A stretch of 44,212 nt of DNA from Rhodoferax sp. (GTDB lineage Bacteria; Pseudomonadota; Gammaproteobacteria; Burkholderiales; Burkholderiaceae_C): the NCBI GenBank assembly GCA_025358555.1, contig JANYJD010000338.1:1-44212 (forward strand). The letters are read 5' to 3'. The notes beneath the pieces were generated by a model. The model was given only the letters and a program-made list of their open reading frames with translations. It did not search any database and was not told the origin of the DNA. The translations under genes and the position numbers were made by a program. This document shows, piece after piece, positions 7,668 through 16,079 of this stretch (its first letter is position 1; every line of letters begins with the position of its first letter).

Positions 7668-7873
7668 GGCGCGGACCGGATTGTGATGGGCAGCGACTAC
7701 CCCGTCGGTGAAAAAGACCCGGTGGGATGGTTGAAAAGCTGCGGGTTGGCAGGGCCCGAATTGGCAGATATCGCTGGCGGAAATGCGGCGCGCCGGTTGG
7801 GACTTGGCACGATGTGAAGAGCACAGCGCCAGAGGCAACGCGTACAGTGCCCATGCCCCCGTAAAATCCAGAC

Positions 7874-9571
7874 ATGCTGTCTGTAAAACTTGAATTGCTT
7901 GAAGCGCTGGCGCTGGCGCTGGAAAAACTGTCACCTGGCGCAGGCGTCAAAGCCGTGTTTGAGTCGCCCAAGGTCGCCGCGCATGGGGATTTGGCCACCA
8001 CGGTGGCCATGCAACTGGCCAAGCCGCTCAAGCTCAACCCGCGCCAATTGGCTGAAAAACTGCGCCTGGAGCTGCTGGAGACGCCGCAATTCACGCGCTG
8101 GGTGCAAACCGTGGACATTGCTGGCCCGGGCTTCATCAACATCACGCTGAAGGCGTCCGCCAAGCAGCAAATCGTGCACGACATCCTGACCCAGGGCGCG
8201 CGCTTTGGCAGCCAGGCGGCCAATGGCAAACGCATCATGGTGGAATTTGTGTCGGCCAACCCAACCGGCCCGCTGCATGTGGGCCATGGGCGCCAGGCTG
8301 CATTGGGCGACGCCATTTGCAATTTGTTTCAAACGCAGGGCTGGCAGGTGTACCGCGAGTTTTACTACAACGACGCGGGCGTGCAGATTGCCACCCTGGC
8401 CACCAGCACCCAGTTGCGCGCCAAAGGCTTCAAACCGGGCGACGACTGTTGGCCCACCGACCCCGAAAACCCGGCCAGCAAGGGCTTTTACAACGGCGAC
8501 TACATCCAGGACATTGCCTGCGACTACCTGGCCAAAAAGACGGTGCAGGCAGACGACCGCAGCTACACCGCCAGCGGCAACATTGAAGATTTGGACGACA
8601 TGCGCCAGTTTGCCGTAGCCTATCTGCGCCATGAGCAAGACCTGGACCTGCAGGCGTTTGACGTCAAGTTTGACAACCATTTTCTCGAATCCAGCCTGTA
8701 CACCAGCGGCAAGGTGGCAGACACCGTGAAGCGGCTCACCGATGCTGGCAAAACCTACGAGAAAGACGGCGCCTTGTGGCTCAAATCCACCGACTACGGC
8801 GACGACAAAGACCGGGTGATGCGCAAGAGCGATGGCACTTTCACCTATTTTGTGCCCGATGTGGCGTACCACATCAGCAAATTTGAGCGGGGGTTTGACA
8901 AGGTAGTCAACATCCAGGGCACCGACCACCACGGCACCATCTCGCGCGTGCGGGCCGGGCTGCAGGCGGCAGGCCTGGGTGTTCCGCAAGGTTTCCCGGA
9001 TTACCTGCTGCACACCATGGTGCGCGTCATGCGCGGTGGCGAGGAGGTCAAAATCTCCAAGCGCGCAGGCAGTTATGTGACGCTGCGCGATTTGATCGAG
9101 TGGACCAGCACGGACGCCGTGCGCTTCTTTCTGCTCAGCCGCAAGCCCGATACCGAGTACGTATTCGACATCGACCTGGCGCTGGCCAAGAACAACGACA
9201 ACCCGGTGTATTACGTGCAGTATGCCCACGCACGCATCTGCTCGGTGCTGGCGGCCTGGGGCGACGATGCGGCGACGCTTACAGACACTGACCTGTCGCC
9301 CTTGCAAAGCCCGCAGGCGCTGGGCCTGATGCTGGTGCTGGCGCGCTACCCGGACATGCTGTTGGCGGCGGCGGCAGATTTCTCGCCGCACGACGTGACG
9401 TTTTACCTGCGCGAACTCAGCAGCAGCTACCACAGCTACTATGATGTCGAGCGCATTCTGGTCGATGACGCCGCCGTGAAGCGCGCGCGGCTGGCGCTGG
9501 TGGCTGCAACAAAACAGGTGCTGCAAAATGGCCTGGCCGTGCTGGGCGTCAGCGCGCCGCAAAAAATGTGA
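7874..9571 (+). CDS. argS: Arginyl-tRNA synthetase
   Basis: This 565-residue class I synthetase charges tRNA-Arg with arginine. The N-terminal Add-1 domain (about 1-110) recognises the tRNA D-loop. The HIGH-type motif appears as [10 protein letters not shown] near residue 132, and the KMSKS equivalent as VKISKRAG near 394. The C-terminal DALR anticodon-binding domain ends at [17 protein letters not shown]. Length and motifs are normal for bacterial ArgS. The stop overlaps a possible GTG start of the SPOR-domain gene, so the two are likely co-transcribed. Confidence 0.97.
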   Translation: MLSVKLELLEALALALEKLSPGAGVKAVFESPKVAAHGDLATTVAMQLAKPLKLNPRQLAEKLRLELLETPQFTRWVQTVDIAGPGFINITLKASAKQQIVHDILTQGARFGSQAANGKRIMVEFVSANPTGPLHVGHGRQAALGDAICNLFQTQGWQVYREFYYNDAGVQIATLATSTQLRAKGFKPGDDCWPTDPENPASKGFYNGDYIQDIACDYLAKKTVQADDRSYTASGNIEDLDDMRQFAVAYLRHEQDLDLQAFDVKFDNHFLESSLYTSGKVADTVKRLTDAGKTYEKDGALWLKSTDYGDDKDRVMRKSDGTFTYFVPDVAYHISKFERGFDKVVNIQGTDHHGTISRVRAGLQAAGLGVPQGFPDYLLHTMVRVMRGGEEVKISKRAGSYVTLRDLIEWTSTDAVRFFLLSRKPDTEYVFDIDLALAKNNDNPVYYVQYAHARICSVLAAWGDDAATLTDTDLSPLQSPQALGLMLVLARYPDMLLAAAADFSPHDVTFYLRELSSSYHSYYDVERILVDDAAVKRARLALVAATKQVLQNGLAVLGVSAPQKM

Positions 9572-9624
9572 GTTTGAGTCGGGCCATCGGCCAGGCCATC
9601 TGGAAAAAGTCAATAAGGCAGTGC

Positions 9625-10329
9625 ATGAAACAGCAGTTGGGCGGAACAATTTTGGGCTTCATCATCGGCGTGGTGTTTGGCCTTGCGGCGGCGCTTGCAG
9701 TGGCAGTTTATGTGACCAAGGTGCCCGTTCCCTTCGTCAACAAAGGCCAAACCCGGTCAGCCGACCAAGACGCGGCGGAGGCTAAAAAGAACAAGGACTG
9801 GGACCCCAATGCGCCGCTGTATGGCAAGAACCCGGTAAAACCTTCTTTGCCCGCGTCCGCAGCCGCGCCCGTGCCACCGCCGTTTGTGGATGCGTCGGGC
9901 GCACCGGCGGTGGTTGGCCGGCCAGATGCCATCAAGCCGGGTGCCGTCAAACCCGAGGTCGCAAATTCCGACGCCGCGAAGCCTGATGCCGCGGGCCGCA
10001 AAAGTGACAACAAAACCGACACCAAGCCAGCCGCATCCGCTGACCCCTTGGGCGACCTTGCGCGGGCCAAGTCATCCGGTTCGGGGGCTGAACCGTTCTC
10101 TTATTTCGTGCAGGTGGGCGCGTACCGCACGCCAGAGGATGCCGAGGCGCAGCGTGCCAAGCTGTCGCTCAGTGGCGTGGAAGCCCGGGTGACCGAGCGG
10201 GAACAGGCGGGCCGGGTGGTGTTCAGGGTGCGGGCGGGGCCTTTTGAAAAGAAGGAAGACGCCGACAGAATCAAGGAAAAGCTGGAGTCATCAGGCCTTG
10301 AAACCGCTTTGGTGCGGGTGCAGCGCTGA
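9625..10329 (+). CDS. SPOR-domain cell-division-type protein (FtsN-like)
   Basis: This protein of about 234 residues has a short cytoplasmic start, one membrane helix (GTILGFIIGVVFGLAAALAV), a long Pro/Ala/Lys-rich periplasmic linker, and a C-terminal SPOR domain (about 155-232) that binds glycan strands denuded of stem peptides at the septum. This is the layout of FtsN-like proteins. ATG 9625 is preferred (AAGG just upstream); a GTG at 9568 overlapping the argS stop would add 19 residues. The argS-SPOR-dsbA order is common in Burkholderiales. Confidence 0.85.
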   Translation: MKQQLGGTILGFIIGVVFGLAAALAVAVYVTKVPVPFVNKGQTRSADQDAAEAKKNKDWDPNAPLYGKNPVKPSLPASAAAPVPPPFVDASGAPAVVGRPDAIKPGAVKPEVANSDAAKPDAAGRKSDNKTDTKPAASADPLGDLARAKSSGSGAEPFSYFVQVGAYRTPEDAEAQRAKLSLSGVEARVTEREQAGRVVFRVRAGPFEKKEDADRIKEKLESSGLETALVRVQR

Positions 10330-10447
10330 TTGGCCTGACGGCGGTGCGTCTGAACTTTTGCCGCAGTGCTGGCTCTATGTTGGGGTGGCGGTAAATGGAT
10401 TTTCAATGGCCTCAAATGGCCAAATGATTTAAATGGAGAGTGTGAAG

Positions 10448-11098
10448 ATGAAGCGTCGTGATTTTTCTCAATCGCTTGGAGTTGCGTTGGCAGTGCCCAT
10501 GCTGGGCTTGCCCACCGCCCAGGCGCAGGCCAAAAAGCCGGAGGCCGGCAGTGACTACCTGGTGCTGGACAAACGCGCCGCTGTCGAGGCCCCGGCCGGC
10601 AAAGTGGAAGTGGTGGAGTTCTTCTGGTACAGCTGCCCGCACTGCAACGCGTTCGAACCTGCCCTTGACGCCTGGATCAAGCGTCTGCCCCAAGACGTTG
10701 CCGTCAGGCGCGTGCCGGTGGCGTTCCGGGATGATTTTGTGCCGCAGCAGCGCCTTTTCTATGCCCTGGAAGCCATGGGTCTGGTTGAGAAACTGCATGC
10801 CAAGGTGTTTGCTGCGATCCATGTCGAGAAGCAAGCCCTGGCCAAACCGGAGCTGATTGCCGATTGGGCGGCCAAGCAGGGCGTGGACAAAGCCAAGTTC
10901 CTGGAGCAGTTCAATTCTTTCTCGGTGGCGACCAAAGCCAGCCGTGCGGCCCAGTTGCAAAACGCGTACAAAGTGGAAGGCGTGCCCGCGCTGGGCATTG
11001 CCGGGCGGTATTACACGGACGGCACCCTGTCCAAAAGCATGGAGCGAGGCTTGCAGATTACAGAATTTTTGGTGGCCGAGATCCGCGCCGGACGCTGA
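10448..11098 (+). CDS. dsbA: Thiol:disulfide interchange protein DsbA
   Basis: This 216-residue periplasmic oxidoreductase introduces disulfide bonds. The active site is CPHC (C63-C66) in FFWYSCPHCNAFEP, with the thioredoxin-fold cis-proline loop at GVPALGI. The N-terminus MKRRDFSQSLG resembles a twin-arginine (RRxF) signal rather than a plain Sec signal; cleavage would fall after TAQAQ. ATG 10448 is chosen over 10433 because GGAGAG stands in front of it. A strong terminator follows. Confidence 0.93.
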   Translation: MKRRDFSQSLGVALAVPMLGLPTAQAQAKKPEAGSDYLVLDKRAAVEAPAGKVEVVEFFWYSCPHCNAFEPALDAWIKRLPQDVAVRRVPVAFRDDFVPQQRLFYALEAMGLVEKLHAKVFAAIHVEKQALAKPELIADWAAKQGVDKAKFLEQFNSFSVATKASRAAQLQNAYKVEGVPALGIAGRYYTDGTLSKSMERGLQITEFLVAEIRAGR

Positions 11099-11129
11099 GT
11101 TTTTGACAGGCAACGCCAAGCTGCGAAAG

Positions 11130-11156
11130 AAAAAGCCCGCATTTCGCGGGCTTTTT
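11130..11156 (+). terminator. Rho-independent terminator after dsbA
   Basis: AAAAAGCCCGC (11130-11140) pairs perfectly with GCGGGCTTTTT (11146-11156) across a five-base loop, and more Ts follow. It ends the dsbA transcript 30 bases after its stop. Confidence 0.88.
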
Positions 11157-11157
11157 C

Positions 11158-11186
11158 TTTTGGCGCTGACGCATGACCGCTACAAT
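11158..11186 (+). promoter_or_regulatory. Candidate sigma-70 promoter of lptA-lptB
   Basis: TTTTGG (11158-11163), a 17-base spacer and TACAAT (11181-11186) resemble a sigma-70 promoter directly behind the dsbA terminator. Transcription would begin near 11193, which argues that LptA starts at ATG 11221 (or 11194) rather than at upstream ATGs. Confidence 0.45.
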
Positions 11187-11220
11187 GAAAAACATGTTTT
11201 CGAGCAAGATTCGTGCCCTT

Positions 11221-11904
11221 ATGAAAATCCCCTCAGTTCGTCAAATTTCCCGCTCCCGGGCGGGCCAGGCGTCCATTCGTGTTTTGGGACTTTTGGTCTT
11301 GGCGGTGTGCACCGTGGGCAGTGGCGTGGCCAATGCCGAGAAGGCCGACCGCAACAAACCCATGAACGTGGAGGCGGATGCGCTGCGTTATGACGATCTC
11401 AAGCAAACCAGTGTGTTCACCGGGCGTGTGGTGCTGGCCAAAGGCAGCATCGTCATCCGGGGCGCGCAACTCGATGTCCGCCAGGACCCCGAGGGTTACC
11501 AGTTTGGGCTGGTGGTTGCAGAGGCGGGCAAACTGGCGTTTTTTCGGCAAAAGCGCGAAGGCGTGGATGAATTCATTGAAGGCGAGGGCGAGGTCATTGA
11601 ATACGATGGCCGCGCCGACACGGTGAAATTCATCAAGAGGGCGCAGTTGCGCCGCTACCGGGGGGCGGTCTTGAATGACGAGATGACCGGCGGCGTGATT
11701 CTGTACGACAACACGACCGATGTTTTCACCATTGACGGCGGTGTTGCCCGCGGCACAGCCGGCGCGCCGGGGGGCCGCGTGCGGGCCATGCTGACGCCCA
11801 AGCCGGACCCATCCGCCACCGCACCGGCGCCTTCTGGGGCACCTGCGCAGCAACTGGCGCCAGTGCTTCGCCCGAGCACGACGCTGGGCGGCGAGAAAAA
11901 GTGA
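11221..11904 (+). CDS. lptA: LPS export protein LptA (periplasmic bridge)
   Basis: This protein of about 227 residues belongs to the OstA/LptA family, which carries lipopolysaccharide across the periplasm between LptC and LptD. A signal peptide ends near residue 39 (GSGVANA), followed by KPMNVEADALRYDD and the beta-jellyroll repeats with VFTGRVVLAKGSI. A Pro/Ala-rich tail closes the protein. Start codons at 11173, 11185 and 11194 are also in frame; 11221 is chosen from the promoter candidate and the signal peptide. lptB follows with overlap of its possible GTG start. Confidence 0.9.
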   Translation: MKIPSVRQISRSRAGQASIRVLGLLVLAVCTVGSGVANAEKADRNKPMNVEADALRYDDLKQTSVFTGRVVLAKGSIVIRGAQLDVRQDPEGYQFGLVVAEAGKLAFFRQKREGVDEFIEGEGEVIEYDGRADTVKFIKRAQLRRYRGAVLNDEMTGGVILYDNTTDVFTIDGGVARGTAGAPGGRVRAMLTPKPDPSATAPAPSGAPAQQLAPVLRPSTTLGGEKK

Positions 11905-11912
11905 AGGGAGAC

Positions 11913-12749
11913 ATGGCCAACGCGCCTTCCGATGCCGCAACGAATCGCCCCGTCCATGGCTTCCTGAATGGCACCAATGCGGCGACTGCGCCTGACCAAA
12001 GCCGACTCGAAGCCACCCACCTGCAGAAGTTCTATGGCAGCCGCAAAGTGGTCAAAGACGTGTCGCTGGTGGTTCGCAAGGGCGAGATAGTCGGCTTGCT
12101 GGGCCCCAATGGCGCGGGCAAAACCACATCGTTTTACATGATCGTGGGCCTGGTGCGGTCCAGCGCGGGCGACATCACGATTGACGGCAACTCCATCGAG
12201 CACATGCCGATTCACCGCCGGGCGCGGCTGGGATTGAGCTATTTGCCGCAGGAAGCCTCGATTTTCCGCAAGCTCAATGTTGAGGACAACGTGCGCGCCG
12301 TGCTGGAGCTGCAGCGGTATTCAGACGGGCCGCGCGAGGGCAAGCCGCTGGACAAGGCCGAGATTGAGCTGCGTCTGACGGGCCTCCTGCAAGACCTGCG
12401 GGTGGACCATCTGCGGGGTTCGCCTGCGCTGGCGCTCTCAGGCGGGGAGCGCCGCCGGGTCGAGATTGCCCGTGCGCTGGCAACCCAGCCGCGCTTCATT
12501 TTGCTGGACGAGCCGTTTGCCGGCATCGACCCGATTGCCGTGATCGAGATCCAGCGCATCATTGGGTTCCTCAAAGAGCGCGGCATTGGCGTGCTCATCA
12601 CCGATCACAACGTGCGCGAGACGCTGGGCATTTGCGACCACGCCTACATCATCAGCGACGGCAATGTGCTGGCCCAGGGAACGCCCTCCGAGATCGTCAA
12701 CAACGCCGATGTGCGCCGGGTGTACCTGGGCGAGCATTTCAGGATGTAG
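11913..12749 (+). CDS. lptB: LPS export ABC transporter ATPase LptB
   Basis: This protein of about 278 residues powers LPS extraction from the inner membrane with LptFG. It has Walker A GPNGAGKTT, the family-specific SYLPQEASIFRKL Q-loop region, signature LSGGERRRVEIARAL, Walker B ILLDEPFAGIDPI and the switch ITDHNVRE. The first ~30 residues form an unconserved extension before the ABC domain. ATG 11913 has AAGGGAG directly upstream; GTG 11901 overlapping the lptA stop is an alternative. Confidence 0.96.
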   Translation: MANAPSDAATNRPVHGFLNGTNAATAPDQSRLEATHLQKFYGSRKVVKDVSLVVRKGEIVGLLGPNGAGKTTSFYMIVGLVRSSAGDITIDGNSIEHMPIHRRARLGLSYLPQEASIFRKLNVEDNVRAVLELQRYSDGPREGKPLDKAEIELRLTGLLQDLRVDHLRGSPALALSGGERRRVEIARALATQPRFILLDEPFAGIDPIAVIEIQRIIGFLKERGIGVLITDHNVRETLGICDHAYIISDGNVLAQGTPSEIVNNADVRRVYLGEHFRM

Positions 12750-12755
12750 TCCATG

Positions 12756-12827
12756 GCCCCCACGCTTTTCACTGCGTGTAATGCGCTGCCCCCCGAGGGG
12801 GCTAATTTTTCTAGGGGCGGCCCGTCG
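12756..12827 (+). repeat. GC-rich dispersed repeat, copy 1
   Basis: This copy carries CCCCACG, CACTGCGTGTAA, CGCTGCCCCCCGAGGGGGC, a T-rich stretch and GGGGCGGCCCG in that order. The same order of blocks recurs at 12845-12922 and, in reverse and with extra sequence inside, at 37497-37672 within the efflux adaptor gene. Confidence 0.75.
12788..12810 (+). terminator. Terminator-like hairpin inside GC-rich repeat copy 1
   Basis: GCCCCC (12788-12793) and GGGGGC (12797-12802) form a tight six-pair stem with a CGA loop, followed by TAATTTTT. It stands 38 bases after the lptB stop and could end the lptAB transcript, which would separate rpoN from it. Confidence 0.5.
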
Positions 12828-12844
12828 AAAAATTGCGGGGTGTT

Positions 12845-12922
12845 GCCCCCACGGTCGTTCACTTCGTGTAACTCGCTGCCCGCCGGGGGGGCCGCATTTT
12901 GCCCTGGGGCGGCCCGGCGGCA
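12845..12922 (+). repeat. GC-rich dispersed repeat, copy 2
   Basis: This is a diverged direct copy of the element at 12756-12827: CCCCACG, CACTTCGTGTAA, CGCTGCCCGCCGGGGGGGC, an ATTTTG block and GGGGCGGCCCG. It ends about 20 bases before the rpoN start codon, so it forms most of the rpoN leader or promoter region. Confidence 0.72.
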
Positions 12923-12940
12923 AAACCTGGCCTATTGCTC

Positions 12941-14584
12941 ATGAAACAGGGGTTGTCACTACGCGTCTCGCAGCATCTGGCGCTGACGCCGCAGTTGCAG
13001 CAGTCGATCCGGCTGCTGCAACTGTCCACCTTGGAGCTCAGCCAGGAGGTGGACCAGATGCTGGACGACAATCCGTTTCTTGAGCGCCCGATGGATGACG
13101 CGCCGCGCGAGGACTTTGGCCTGTCCCACGCCGACACGCGCGTCCAGGAAGATGACCGCCAATCTGAATCCGCTACAAGTTCAATAGCTGAGTATGCAGG
13201 TGATTCGGGGGCTGGAGCCCAAAATGATGACGCTGCCACGCCCCTGGCGGCGGAAGACGCGCAAAGCTGGGACGGCGACGGCACGGTGGAGATGGCCCCT
13301 GACGACAACGAGTGGGGGGTAGACGCCAAAGCCCACGGCAACAATCTGGACGGCGAAGGGGACATGGACGCCACCGAGCTGGCGCGCCACCAGGAGTCGC
13401 TGCAGTCCTGGCTGCACCGCCAGGCCTTGGGCCTGCGGCTGAGCGAAGAAGATGCCGCTGCGTTGCGCTTCCTGATCGAGTCCCTGAATGACGATGGCTA
13501 CCTGGAAGAGACTTTGCTCGCCTTGGCCGAGGGCCTTGCAGGCACAGACGATCTGGAACAGCTTGAGGCAGTGGTCCACCATTTCACGGTGGCGCTGGGT
13601 CTGTTGCAAACCCTGGAGCCGGCCGGTGTGGGCGCGCGCAACCTGGGTGAATGCCTGAGCCTGCAATTGCGCGCCATGCAGGCAGTGCTGCACCAGGGCA
13701 ATGCTGAGCCTGGCGCGATCGTTGAGAGTGTTGAGCCAGACCCTGCGGCAGCGCAAAAGCTGTGCATTGCCGTGGCCTTGCGCATCTGCGCCCAGCCCAT
13801 GGATCTGCTGGCCCGCCGCGACATCAAGCACCTCATCCAACTGTGCGGCAGCACCGACGCCGTGGTGCGTGACGCCATTGCCCTGATTGGCCGGCTGGAG
13901 CCCAAGCCCGGTCGCCGTTTTGTCAATGTCGAGCGCAATGTCGTGGTTCCGGATGTGCTGGTGATCCAGGTGGGCACGGGTACGCTGGCCAAATTCAGGG
14001 TGCAGCTCAATGCCGACGTCATGCCGCGGCTGCGGGTGCATGACATCTACGCCAACGCCCTCAAGGCGCATCGCGGCGGCGGGCGGGATTCATCCAACTA
14101 CGCAGCGCTGCAGCAGCGCCTGCAGGAGGCGCGCTGGTTCATCAAGAACATCCAGCAGCGCTTTGACACCATCCTGCGCGTGAGCACGGCCATTGTGGAC
14201 CGGCAGAAGAACTTTTTCATGCATGGCGCGCTGGCCATGCGCCCGCTGGTGCTGCGCGAAATTGCCGATGAGCTGGGCCTGCACGAGTCCACCATCAGCC
14301 GCGTGACCACGGCCAAGTACATGGCCACGCCGTTTGGCACGTTCGAGCTCAAGTACTTTTTTGGCTCCGGCCTGAACACGGAATCCGGCGGCAATGCGTC
14401 CAGCACGGCCGTGCGCGCGCTAATCAAGCAGTTTGTCGATGCCGAGACCCTCAAAAAACCACTGAGCGACAACCAGATTTCACTCATGCTCAAAGAGCAG
14501 GGCATCGAGTGCGCCCGCCGCACCGTGGCCAAATACCGTGAGGCGCTGAAGATCGCGCCCGCCAATCTTAGAAAGGCGCTGTAG
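12941..14584 (+). CDS. rpoN: RNA polymerase sigma-54 factor RpoN
   Basis: This 547-residue protein directs RNA polymerase to -24/-12 promoters activated by enhancer-binding ATPases. The glutamine-rich activator region I (LTPQLQQSIRLLQLSTLEL, about 13-31) is intact, the central core-binding domain follows, then the HTH region (LHESTISRVTTAKYM) and the RpoN box ARRTVAKYRE (525-534). The start ATG lacks a clear Shine-Dalgarno sequence. Residues about 78-95 are encoded by an in-frame copy of the dispersed repeat, located in the acidic, variable linker between region I and the core-binding domain, where an insertion is most likely to be tolerated. Confidence 0.96.
   Translation: MKQGLSLRVSQHLALTPQLQQSIRLLQLSTLELSQEVDQMLDDNPFLERPMDDAPREDFGLSHADTRVQEDDRQSESATSSIAEYAGDSGAGAQNDDAATPLAAEDAQSWDGDGTVEMAPDDNEWGVDAKAHGNNLDGEGDMDATELARHQESLQSWLHRQALGLRLSEEDAAALRFLIESLNDDGYLEETLLALAEGLAGTDDLEQLEAVVHHFTVALGLLQTLEPAGVGARNLGECLSLQLRAMQAVLHQGNAEPGAIVESVEPDPAAAQKLCIAVALRICAQPMDLLARRDIKHLIQLCGSTDAVVRDAIALIGRLEPKPGRRFVNVERNVVVPDVLVIQVGTGTLAKFRVQLNADVMPRLRVHDIYANALKAHRGGGRDSSNYAALQQRLQEARWFIKNIQQRFDTILRVSTAIVDRQKNFFMHGALAMRPLVLREIADELGLHESTISRVTTAKYMATPFGTFELKYFFGSGLNTESGGNASSTAVRALIKQFVDAETLKKPLSDNQISLMLKEQGIECARRTVAKYREALKIAPANLRKAL
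13172..13224 (+). repeat. Dispersed 55-bp repeat, copy C (in frame in rpoN)
   Basis: The core is 13184-13213 with ATAGCT, TATGCA and GGGCT in register, followed by GGAGCCC. It is read in the frame ATA GCT and yields SATSSIAEYAGDSGAGAQN, in the variable acidic linker. Confidence 0.8.
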
Positions 14585-14615
14585 ACATGACCTTCACGCT
14601 TATCCCGGCGGTGCC

Positions 14616-16079
14616 ATGAACCAGCTCCAGCTTTTCCTTCCTTGCGCCGCCGGCGTGGAAGACTACCTGCAGCCCGAGGTGCAGCACATCACGGGGCTGA
14701 CTGGGGACGCGGTGCAAAAGCGCCGGGGCGGCGTGATGGCCATCGCGTCGTGGCGCGACGCCCTGCTGCTCAACCTGCACAGCCGCCTGGCCCAGCGCGT
14801 GCTGGTGCAACTGTCGAACACCCAATACCGCAGCGAGCAGGACCTGTACCGCGCGGCGTCTGAGGTGGCATGGGAGATCTGGTTCACGCCGCGCCAGAGC
14901 ATCAAGGTGGAAGTGACCGCCCAGCACAGCCCGCTGACCAGCCTGAACTTTGCCGCGCTCAAAATCAAGGACGCCGTGTGCGACCGCTTTCGCGCCAAGG
15001 CCCATGGCGTGCGGCCCGATGTCAACACCCAATGGCCTGACATTCGCATCTATGCCCACCTGACAACCGACAGCCTGTCGCTTTACATTGACACCTCGGG
15101 CGAGCCGCTGTTCAAGCGCGGCTGGCGCGAAGACAAAGGCGACGCGCCTTTGAAAGAGACGCTGGCTGCGGCCATGATTGCGGCCAGCGGCTGGGCTGAT
15201 GCTGCTGCGACGAGTGACGCTGCAGGTGACGCTGCAGGTGGCGCTGCAGGTGGCGATGCGGGTGCCAATGCCGCCGGTTCACCCGATTCGCATCCGAGCA
15301 GGCTCATGCCGCTCTACGACTCCTGCTGCGGCAGCGGCACCATTGCCATTGAAGCGGCGCAAATCGCCTGCAACATCGCGCCGGGCTCACTGCGCAACTT
15401 CGCTTTTGAGAAAATGCTGCCGTTTCAGGCGCATGTTTGGGATGCTATTAAAAACACAGCTACTCATGCAATCAGGACAAGGGCTAAAACCATATTTGGC
15501 AGTGATGTAGCGCACCGCATGGTGGATTTTGCGCAACGCAATGCAGAGCGTGCCGGCGTGGCCGATGTGATTGAGTTTCGCGGCGGCGACGCCCTGCAGC
15601 GCATGCCACCGTGCGATGCGCCGGGCGTCATGCTGCTCAACCCGCCGTATGGCGAGCGCATCGCGGTGGCGGGCATTGCTGGCGCGGGGGGCGCCCTGCA
15701 CCGTGCCCCACGCAACCCGGCAAGAGGCTCCCACAGCGACGCAGACTACGAAGAAAGCATGCAACAACCTGAACAGACTCAGGGGCAGCAAGGCCGATTC
15801 GGCGCACGCGAATTGGCCCACACGGAAGACGGCGGCGAGTTCTTCAGCCAACTGGCAACCCATTGGAAGAAAAACTACGCTGGCTGGAGCGCCTGGGTGC
15901 TGACGCCCGACCTCAAGCTGCCCGGCAAAATGCGCCTCAAAGAGTCCCGCCGCGTCCCCATGTGGAACGGCCCCATCGAGTGCCGCCTGTTCAAGTTCGA
16001 CATGGTCAAGGGCTCTGCTCGCGAGGGGAAACCCACCGCTGAGAAAATGGGCGCGGATGGCAAACCGCCAATGCGATGA
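14616..16079 (+). CDS. THUMP-domain 23S rRNA guanine-N2 methyltransferase (RlmL type)
   Basis: This 487-residue protein matches the N-terminal (RlmL) half of E. coli RlmKL, which methylates G2445 of 23S rRNA. A THUMP RNA-binding domain (about 1-150) is followed by a class I SAM methyltransferase with motif I DSCCGSGTIAIEAA and the catalytic NPPYGERI. Two or three insertions stand out: an Ala/Gly/Asp tandem repeat (residues about 201-216), an in-frame dispersed repeat (about 277-294) between methyltransferase motifs, and a hydrophilic stretch of some 60 residues after NPPYGERI. The C-terminus (KLPGKMRLKESRRVPMWNG) is well preserved, so the gene is probably functional. Confidence 0.88.
   Translation: MNQLQLFLPCAAGVEDYLQPEVQHITGLTGDAVQKRRGGVMAIASWRDALLLNLHSRLAQRVLVQLSNTQYRSEQDLYRAASEVAWEIWFTPRQSIKVEVTAQHSPLTSLNFAALKIKDAVCDRFRAKAHGVRPDVNTQWPDIRIYAHLTTDSLSLYIDTSGEPLFKRGWREDKGDAPLKETLAAAMIAASGWADAAATSDAAGDAAGGAAGGDAGANAAGSPDSHPSRLMPLYDSCCGSGTIAIEAAQIACNIAPGSLRNFAFEKMLPFQAHVWDAIKNTATHAIRTRAKTIFGSDVAHRMVDFAQRNAERAGVADVIEFRGGDALQRMPPCDAPGVMLLNPPYGERIAVAGIAGAGGALHRAPRNPARGSHSDADYEESMQQPEQTQGQQGRFGARELAHTEDGGEFFSQLATHWKKNYAGWSAWVLTPDLKLPGKMRLKESRRVPMWNGPIECRLFKFDMVKGSAREGKPTAEKMGADGKPPMR
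15216..15263 (+). repeat. 12-bp tandem repeat inside the rRNA methyltransferase gene
   Basis: Four units of GACGCTGCAGGT (two exact, then GGCGCTGCAGGT and GGCGATGCGGGT) encode DAAG-DAAG-GAAG-GDAG. The unit is a multiple of three, so changes in copy number would keep the frame. It sits in the linker between the THUMP and methyltransferase domains. Confidence 0.85.
15444..15497 (+). repeat. Dispersed 55-bp repeat, copy D (in frame in the rRNA methyltransferase gene)
   Basis: The core is 15456-15485 with CAGCT, CATGCA and GGGCT in register. It is read in the same frame as copies B, C and G and yields AIKNTATHAIRTRAKTIF. It lies within the methyltransferase domain, between motif I and the following GSD strand. 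Confidence 0.82.

Larger units (their letters stand above)
7486..7873. other. Divergent intergenic region, psiF-like / argS
   Basis: This 388-base stretch holds no gene I can support. It contains a promoter candidate for the psiF-like gene, a perfect four-unit 10-bp tandem repeat (7628-7667), a small palindrome CTTGTTTACAAG just before it, and a -10-like TAAAAT at 7862-7867 only six bases before the argS ATG. No convincing -35 accompanies that box. If it is real, the argS mRNA would be nearly leaderless. Confidence 0.6.

Noticed and set aside
7486-8322. N-terminal extension of the PsiF-like frame to 379 codons
   Set aside because: Most of it is opposite argS; ATG 7485 has a good ribosome site and starts a signal peptide.
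7931-9649. Open frame of 572 codons on the minus strand opposite argS
   Set aside because: It mirrors argS over its whole length, lacks recognisable motifs and is the usual high-GC antisense shadow.
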